From Candolleomyces eurysporus (lineage: Eukaryota > Basidiomycota > Agaricomycetes > Agaricales > Psathyrellaceae), in the NCBI GenBank assembly GCA_027579435.1, contig JANBPK010000048.1:1-14425 (forward strand): a DNA stretch of 14,425 nucleotides, read 5' to 3'. The notes beneath the pieces are model-generated. The model ran no database searches, was not told where the DNA came from, and saw only the letters and a list, made by a program, of their open reading frames with translations. Positions 10,215 through 14,425 of this stretch are shown piece after piece. Position 1 is the first letter of the stretch; every line of letters starts with the position of its first letter. Position numbers and translations under genes: made by a program.

Positions 10215-11881
10215 ATGCGAGCACCTTCTACTTCCACGCTGGACTCCCTNGGAGGAAGCGCCTCCCCCGTGCGAGCAGGCCACCTCACCCAACTCCTCCA
10301 CGTCTACATTCCACCGACACTCCAAACCGCGCACTCCGCGGATCCGTATCCGCTCCTCCCAGCTTCCGTTGTACACCGTCGATCTCTCCCTCCCGCCGGC
10401 GAAAAGGTACACGCAGATATGCCACGACTTCCGGGACGCCCTCTCCGAGTTCAAGCATCTCTATCACGCTGTACTCGAGCTGGCTACCAGCGATCGCCAA
10501 CTTCCCTTTCCTTTCAGCGCCATGAAACGAGGCGCTGTACGTGTTTTCGCAAAGATGGTGTTAAGGAGGGTGTACAGTAAAGAGGAGAGCGAGGAGATAA
10601 AAGGGATCCAAAAAGCCACGGGGATGAAATTGGAGGAAGTCGTCGGGCTCAACACCTTTTTGGATTTGTTTTGTGGATGTGTCAGTGGGGGCGTAAAGGC
10701 ACGGCGAACGCCAACAGAAGACGGTGAAGATACAGACGACGCGGCGACGATGCTGCATTTCCGCGGCCTCGACTGGGAAATGGACTCCCTCCGCGACCTC
10801 CTCATCCAAGTCCAATACGTGCGTGACGGACAAGTCGTAGCGCGCGCCGTGACGTACGCTGGGTACGTCGGAACTCTGACTGGGGTCAGGGAAGGCCTGT
10901 CCATGTCGATGAATTATCGATTGAGGTTTTTGACTTCACCGTCTGGCGCTCCGAATTCCCCGGACGATGGGTCGTCGTCAAAACCTCCCAAACGTCCGAA
11001 ATCATCGCTCTTCCGATATCGCCTCCACCAGCTTTGCCTGCTCTTCGGCCTTCGGCCTTCGATCGCATCACAACTCCGATCCCTTCTTTTATCGCCAGGA
11101 CCTGCACCGACATTAGATGAAGTGCAAGACTGGTGCAAGAGCGAGGGAGGGAGTCCTAGTTATTTGACGTTCTGCAGCAAGGACGAGGTTCTTATTATCG
11201 AGAACGACCTTGTCAAGCGTCACAGCCGTTCTTCAAAAGGCAATACTTTAACCCCAGCGACCCCCGCCCCTACTCCCAGCAGTAGTCCTACTGCCCCCGC
11301 AACATACCGCTCCGACACATTCCTGACCGTAACCAACCACGACAGAGCACTCGAATCTCTTGTCAATTCCCCTCAGTCACCTTCGTGGATTGACATTTTA
11401 CGTCAAAATGGATTCGAAGACGATGGTGATGGCGAGGACAAGATCAGTGTGGCGAGGAAGATTATGGAGAGTAGTATGCAGAGGAAAGCGTGCGTGGAGA
11501 AGTTGTATCAGGAGTGCGTTGAGAAACCAGAGGCCGTGGAGAAGAACGTGCCGAACGGAAACGCGAACGCGAACCTTGAAGAATCCGAATCCGACCCCGC
11601 GGCTGGGCAATCGCAATCGCAGTCGCAATNCCCCCTCTCCCGCTACCCCTTCCCCTCCTGCTCCCTTGGACGCGGCTCACCCTGAGTCACAACCATCATC
11701 GAATCCAAACCCGCCGCCTTCCAAAACCAAAACCACCCACAATGTGGAAGTGGAAGATATCAAAACGTGGCTACGCACGTACCCACTCCGGAACGAGACG
11801 ACCCATTTTTCGTGTATCATGGATCCAAGCGCACGCGATGGAGGTGCAATCCTTTGGGTCGAGGCTTGTGAGGAGGTGTAG
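10215..11881 (+). CDS. acid ceramidase / NAAA-like amidase (Ntn-hydrolase)
   Basis: Likely hydrolyses an amide-linked lipid such as ceramide or an N-acylethanolamine; substrate inferred from family. Once the Ns at 10250 and 11630 are dropped, one uninterrupted frame gives 554 aa, longer than typical acid ceramidases (about 360-400 aa). An N-terminal beta-type region (LPLYTVDLSLPP, about residues 49-60) is followed by NTFLDLFCGC, where Cys155 aligns with the autocatalytic nucleophile. RGLDW supplies Arg183 and Asp186, SMNYR contains Asn233, and VTNHD (Asn374) matches the family's late Asn motif. A Pro/Ser/Thr-rich insert (about 342-362) and a long Ser/Gln/Pro-rich linker (about 437-512) precede a C-terminal segment, NETTHFSCIMDP, that resembles the end of the fold. 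No signal peptide is visible, which is unusual because the animal relatives are lysosomal. The start at 10215 (GAAA-ATG) is the first ATG in the corrected frame and is supported by the remnant at 6483. It is intronless, unlike its neighbours. Confidence 0.85.
10250..10250. other. ambiguous base acting as a spurious insertion in the ceramidase-like gene
   Basis: Removing this N joins the frame starting at the ATG at 10215 to the frame encoding the enzyme. The homologous fragment at 6495-6508 has no base at this position, an independent argument that the N is extra. Confidence 0.85.
11630..11630. other. ambiguous base acting as a spurious insertion near the ceramidase C-terminus
   Basis: With the N kept, the frame stops at 11685. 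Without it, the frame runs on to the TAG at 11879-11881 and gains a family-like C-terminal segment with NETTHFSCIMDP. It lies next to a run of five C. Confidence 0.85.
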
Positions 11882-12360
11882 TTGTCGATGGACCTCCAAG
11901 TCTACGTTTCATGAACAAACAAACGATTTATATTTACGATTATTCATTTTTTTTTCCNAGTCATTGATTCACNGCATTCCATCCAATCATCCAGTTATTC
12001 ATTTGCTCTCGGTTTCCATGTCACTGCTTTCGTACTTTCACAACACAAACCTTATCGCTATTGCTATGTACTTGACTCGCCTATCGCTTTCGTTGTTGCN
12101 TTTCGCTGTANTTTTTTTTTTTTACTTGGTTTTCNTAGATTTTTTTTGTTCTTCCTTGCCTTTTTTTTTTGATCCATGAATTGTATGATGAATTATGTCT
12201 TTTTTGTTGGGTAGACTGGCGCCTGCCTCTTTGCATGTATGTACAGACCTAGATCTAGGTTTAGTTATGACCAATTGAATGTTGTTGTTAATACTACCGA
12301 TAGACGTTAGTTACTCTACGCGTTACAGTCGTCCTCTTGGCCCAACCTGCACTTGACACC
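11882..12360. other. 3' flank of the ceramidase-like gene with long T runs
   Basis: This is T-rich non-coding sequence with several homopolymer T runs (about 11947-11955, 12112-12123, 12140-12146, 12162-12171) and five Ns (11958, 11973, 12100, 12111, 12135), most beside or near such runs. It is probably the 3' untranslated region and the intergenic spacer. I see no gene in it. Confidence 0.6.
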
Positions 12361-12364
12361 ATCC

Positions 12365-12533
12365 TCACCGGGCCCGCTTAAAGATATCAGTTTGACTTCC
12401 ACGTACTTTGTCACACACTTCGAGACTCATGCCATGCTCAGCCAGGTAAGTTCTGTGCAGATTTGGAGCTGGTGACCGACACCATTTCAGCTCACCGGGC
12501 AAGTTTGAAGATACCAGTTTGACTTCCATGTAC
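12365..12533. repeat. 42-base direct repeat, two copies (12365-12406 and 12492-12533)
   Basis: Both copies begin TCACCGGGC, diverge briefly, and share CAGTTTGACTTCCA then GTAC. The aligned copies have equal length and differ mainly in a six-base patch. The spacing from start to start is 127 bases. Function is unknown; it may be part of an old dispersed or tandem element. Confidence 0.7.
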
Positions 12534-12737
12534 ATCATCACGGATAAGGACGGATACACGGTCACTGGACGATACAGAATTATATGCAATTTCATGAGTC
12601 ATTCTGCCATCGACGGACTTGTCAATGGGTCAGGTGCAAGAGGCGAGGGATGAGTGAGATTTACACATCTGGATTCTGGTTGGTATCTCCACACTTCGAG
12701 ACTCATGCCTAAGCTCTGTGCGGATTGGGAGCTGGTG
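12412..12737. repeat. second direct repeat family (about 12412-12473 and 12689-12737)
   Basis: Both copies contain ACACTTCGAGACTCATGCC, followed after a short variable part by CTGTGCRGATTKGGAGCTGGTG. The second copy lacks about 14 bases between the blocks. It is interleaved with the 42-base repeat, suggesting that a larger unit was duplicated and then decayed. Confidence 0.65.
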
Positions 12738-13041
12738 GTAAAACACTCAGCTGGGCTCCTGTGTACTTTGCAATTTCGAGATGACATTGTCGTCAGGCTC
12801 GTGCGGTAAAGTGAAGAAGGCCAATTTCGTTTGTTGAGGTCAAGGAGCTCTGCAGCCGGAACTAAGGAAGAGGGCGGATGCAAGAGATGAAGGCAATTAT
12901 ATAGTTGTGCCACCCAACGGCACGATGTATGATTCAAGCTGATAATCTAAAACATTCAGAGTTGATTGTGTGAGGAGTCTATGACTGGAGGCCGTTAGTT
13001 TAATGCATAATGGCCAAGTATATATCCACGAGGATATCAAT

Positions 13042-14110
13042 CTACTCGACATCATTGCCTTCGACTGTCTTCTCCCCGTCTTCTGTGAACTTGACATTCT
13101 CCTGGTACGCGTGTGCATCAGTAAGCATACGGGGATCAAGGCAGAGAGACAAGATGATACATACATGGTGGTTCGATGACTTTCCGACATACTTTGTATG
13201 GTCTGGGCACGGAACACATTAGATAAAGGAGCGATTGGGCATTTGAATGAAAAGGGAGGAAAGAGACGTACACCCATAAGCCACGAGCTCGCCAGCAGGG
13301 TTCGTAAAGTCAACTCGAGTGTATGCAAGTTGTTTACCTGCGTCATGAAGGCATGAGCAAACAACCACATACGCGGAGAATATGATTCTCAACATACCAA
13401 TGCCCGTTAGGACCGCCTTCGCATGCAAGACGTCACCGACTCTGCCAGCCGGGCGGACAAAGGAGGTCCCAACGTCAGTGGACACTCCTGTCATGAAATG
13501 ACCCTTTGAGGCGACGGCCAGAGAGCCGAGCGTGTCAGTGAGGGAGAGTATGAGGCCACCATGAACTATGAACGATATTTAGCGAAACCATGCGGTGGGA
13601 GGCGAAAAAGACCTCCTTGGCACTCACCTGTCTATAACCGGATAGGCCACTCAGTCAGGCTCGAACTCGAGGTGATTGGGAGGAATTGAACATACCCCAA
13701 CACGGTTGGCTAGTGTTCAAAGACATTCAGCGCGTTAATCCCAGAAGGTTGGAAGGCGAGACGTACTGTTATACTGCTCCACTTTCAATGTCGCTTCGAC
13801 CGTCCCTGGAACGGCACGCGTTACCACCAGCTGTGATCAAGGGCTTCATGGTACGTCAACGTGAAATGGAATGTCGAGAGTAACACTGATATGTACGTTT
13901 GGAAAGCATTGTGCATCGTGGCCTAACGTCCAGAGGATCAGGTACTGTTCTTTGTCACTGGACAGACCCCTTCCAGCTCGAAACAATATGTACCTTTGTT
14001 ATCGAGGAAAGACTTCCAAACCTGTTGAAGGAGACGTTAGCTAGTAGGTATAACGTTGACGAGAAGTGGTAGAATCGCACCCTCCTGGTGAACCGCAGGC
14101 AAGCAGCCAT
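13042..14110 (-). CDS. hotdog-fold acyl-CoA thioesterase, THEM2/PaaI type (10 exons)
   Basis: Likely hydrolyses acyl-CoA thioesters; predicted 165 aa, close to the usual 140-170 aa. Exons by high-low coordinate: 14110-14081, 14021-13994, 13922-13897, 13830-13767, 13709-13696, 13631-13628, 13565-13398, 13337-13272, 13202-13165, 13101-13042. All introns are GT-AG and the sum is in frame. The core NRVGTVHGG carries Asn51, His57 and Gly58, followed by SLTD with Asp66 and GVST with Ser84. These match the spacing of the Asn/His-Gly-Gly/Asp/Ser active-site set in human THEM2 (ACOT13). The C-terminal half (KQLAYTRVDFTN, then HTKYVG) also follows THEM2. Exon 6 is only four bases (ACAG), needed to code Thr55 and the first base of Val56. 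The 5' exons are less certain because the N-terminus varies in the family; no clear targeting signal is seen. The acceptor of the last intron (13102) has in-frame alternatives. Confidence 0.85.
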
Positions 14111-14425
14111 GAAGCAACGACGTCGACGATGAGATGATGGTGTTCGGAAGGAAAACGCGTCCTCAACGTTTAGCGTCGAGCTACGCGGGGCAAGCACTGA
14201 TTCCCACACTCTTCCTCCACCACTGGCACAGACGACGGCGACGGCGACGAACTCGCATCGGGCATCGTGGCCCCACCACGGCCACAGTTGGACGGCGTAT
14301 TCCGTATGATTTCCATATGTTTCCCAAGTTCACGGCGCTACAACACCACACTGACATCAGCCGGGAAACCCAAATGACAAAGATGTCTGTCAAACCGCAC
14401 AGGACACCCACTGACCAGCGCTTTT
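14111..14425. other. right-edge flank upstream of the thioesterase gene
   Basis: This stretch lies 5' of the thioesterase start and should contain its promoter and leader. The thioesterase frame stays open upstream to about 14209 but has no further ATG there. A GACGGCGACGGCGACG tract lies near 14233-14250. I recognise no gene. Confidence 0.5.

Larger units (their letters stand above)
12361..13041. other. intergenic region with short degenerate repeats
   Basis: This region lies between the converging ceramidase-like and thioesterase genes. Apart from the two direct repeat families listed separately, it holds only short chance frames without recognisable similarity. Confidence 0.5.

Noticed and set aside
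9918..10288. Minus-strand open frames of 87 codons upstream of the ceramidase-like gene
   Set aside because: They overlap promoter and coding sequence on the other strand, lack recognisable motifs, and one crosses an ambiguous base.
12599..12937. Minus-strand open frame of 112 codons
   Set aside because: It overlaps the degenerate repeat region, has no recognisable motif, and could not be tied to neighbouring exons.

Overview
The window looks like nuclear DNA from a filamentous fungus, most likely an agaricomycete basidiomycete. It holds dense genes split by many 36-150 base GT-AG introns, an N-terminally anchored fungal-type cytochrome P450 family, and no bacterial signals such as operons or Shine-Dalgarno sites. 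I cannot name the genus. Nine single N bases mark unresolved base calls.

Layout. Positions 487-2575 (minus) carry P450 gene 1 (10 exons, 509 aa). Positions 2576-4171 are a head-to-head intergenic region. Positions 4172-6379 (plus) carry P450 gene 2 (10 exons, 535 aa). Positions 6483-6609 hold a decayed 5' fragment of an acid-ceramidase-like gene. Positions 7312-9636 (plus) carry P450 gene 3 (10 exons, 538 aa). Positions 10215-11881 (plus) carry the full acid-ceramidase/NAAA-like amidase (single exon, 554 aa). Positions 11882-13041 are a T-rich 3' flank followed by short degenerate repeats. Positions 13042-14110 (minus) carry a small hotdog-fold thioesterase of THEM2/PaaI type (10 exons, 165 aa), including a 4-base micro-exon. 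I found no RNA gene, transposase or CRISPR array.

How it was built. The three P450s share the same nine intron positions and phases, so they are paralogues. Genes 2 and 3 are the closer pair and also share upstream sequence (about 3050-3440 against 6605-6995). The ceramidase fragment behind gene 2 matches the start of the intact ceramidase behind gene 3. The simplest reading is a tandem duplication of [upstream segment - P450 - 5' end of the ceramidase], with its right breakpoint inside the ceramidase coding sequence.

How the genes may work together. The P450s should be ER-anchored monooxygenases, the ceramidase-like protein should cleave an amide-linked lipid, and the thioesterase should hydrolyse acyl-CoA. 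A shared lipid or secondary-metabolite role is possible, but nothing in the sequence proves it. No core biosynthetic enzyme (terpene cyclase, PKS or NRPS) lies in the window.
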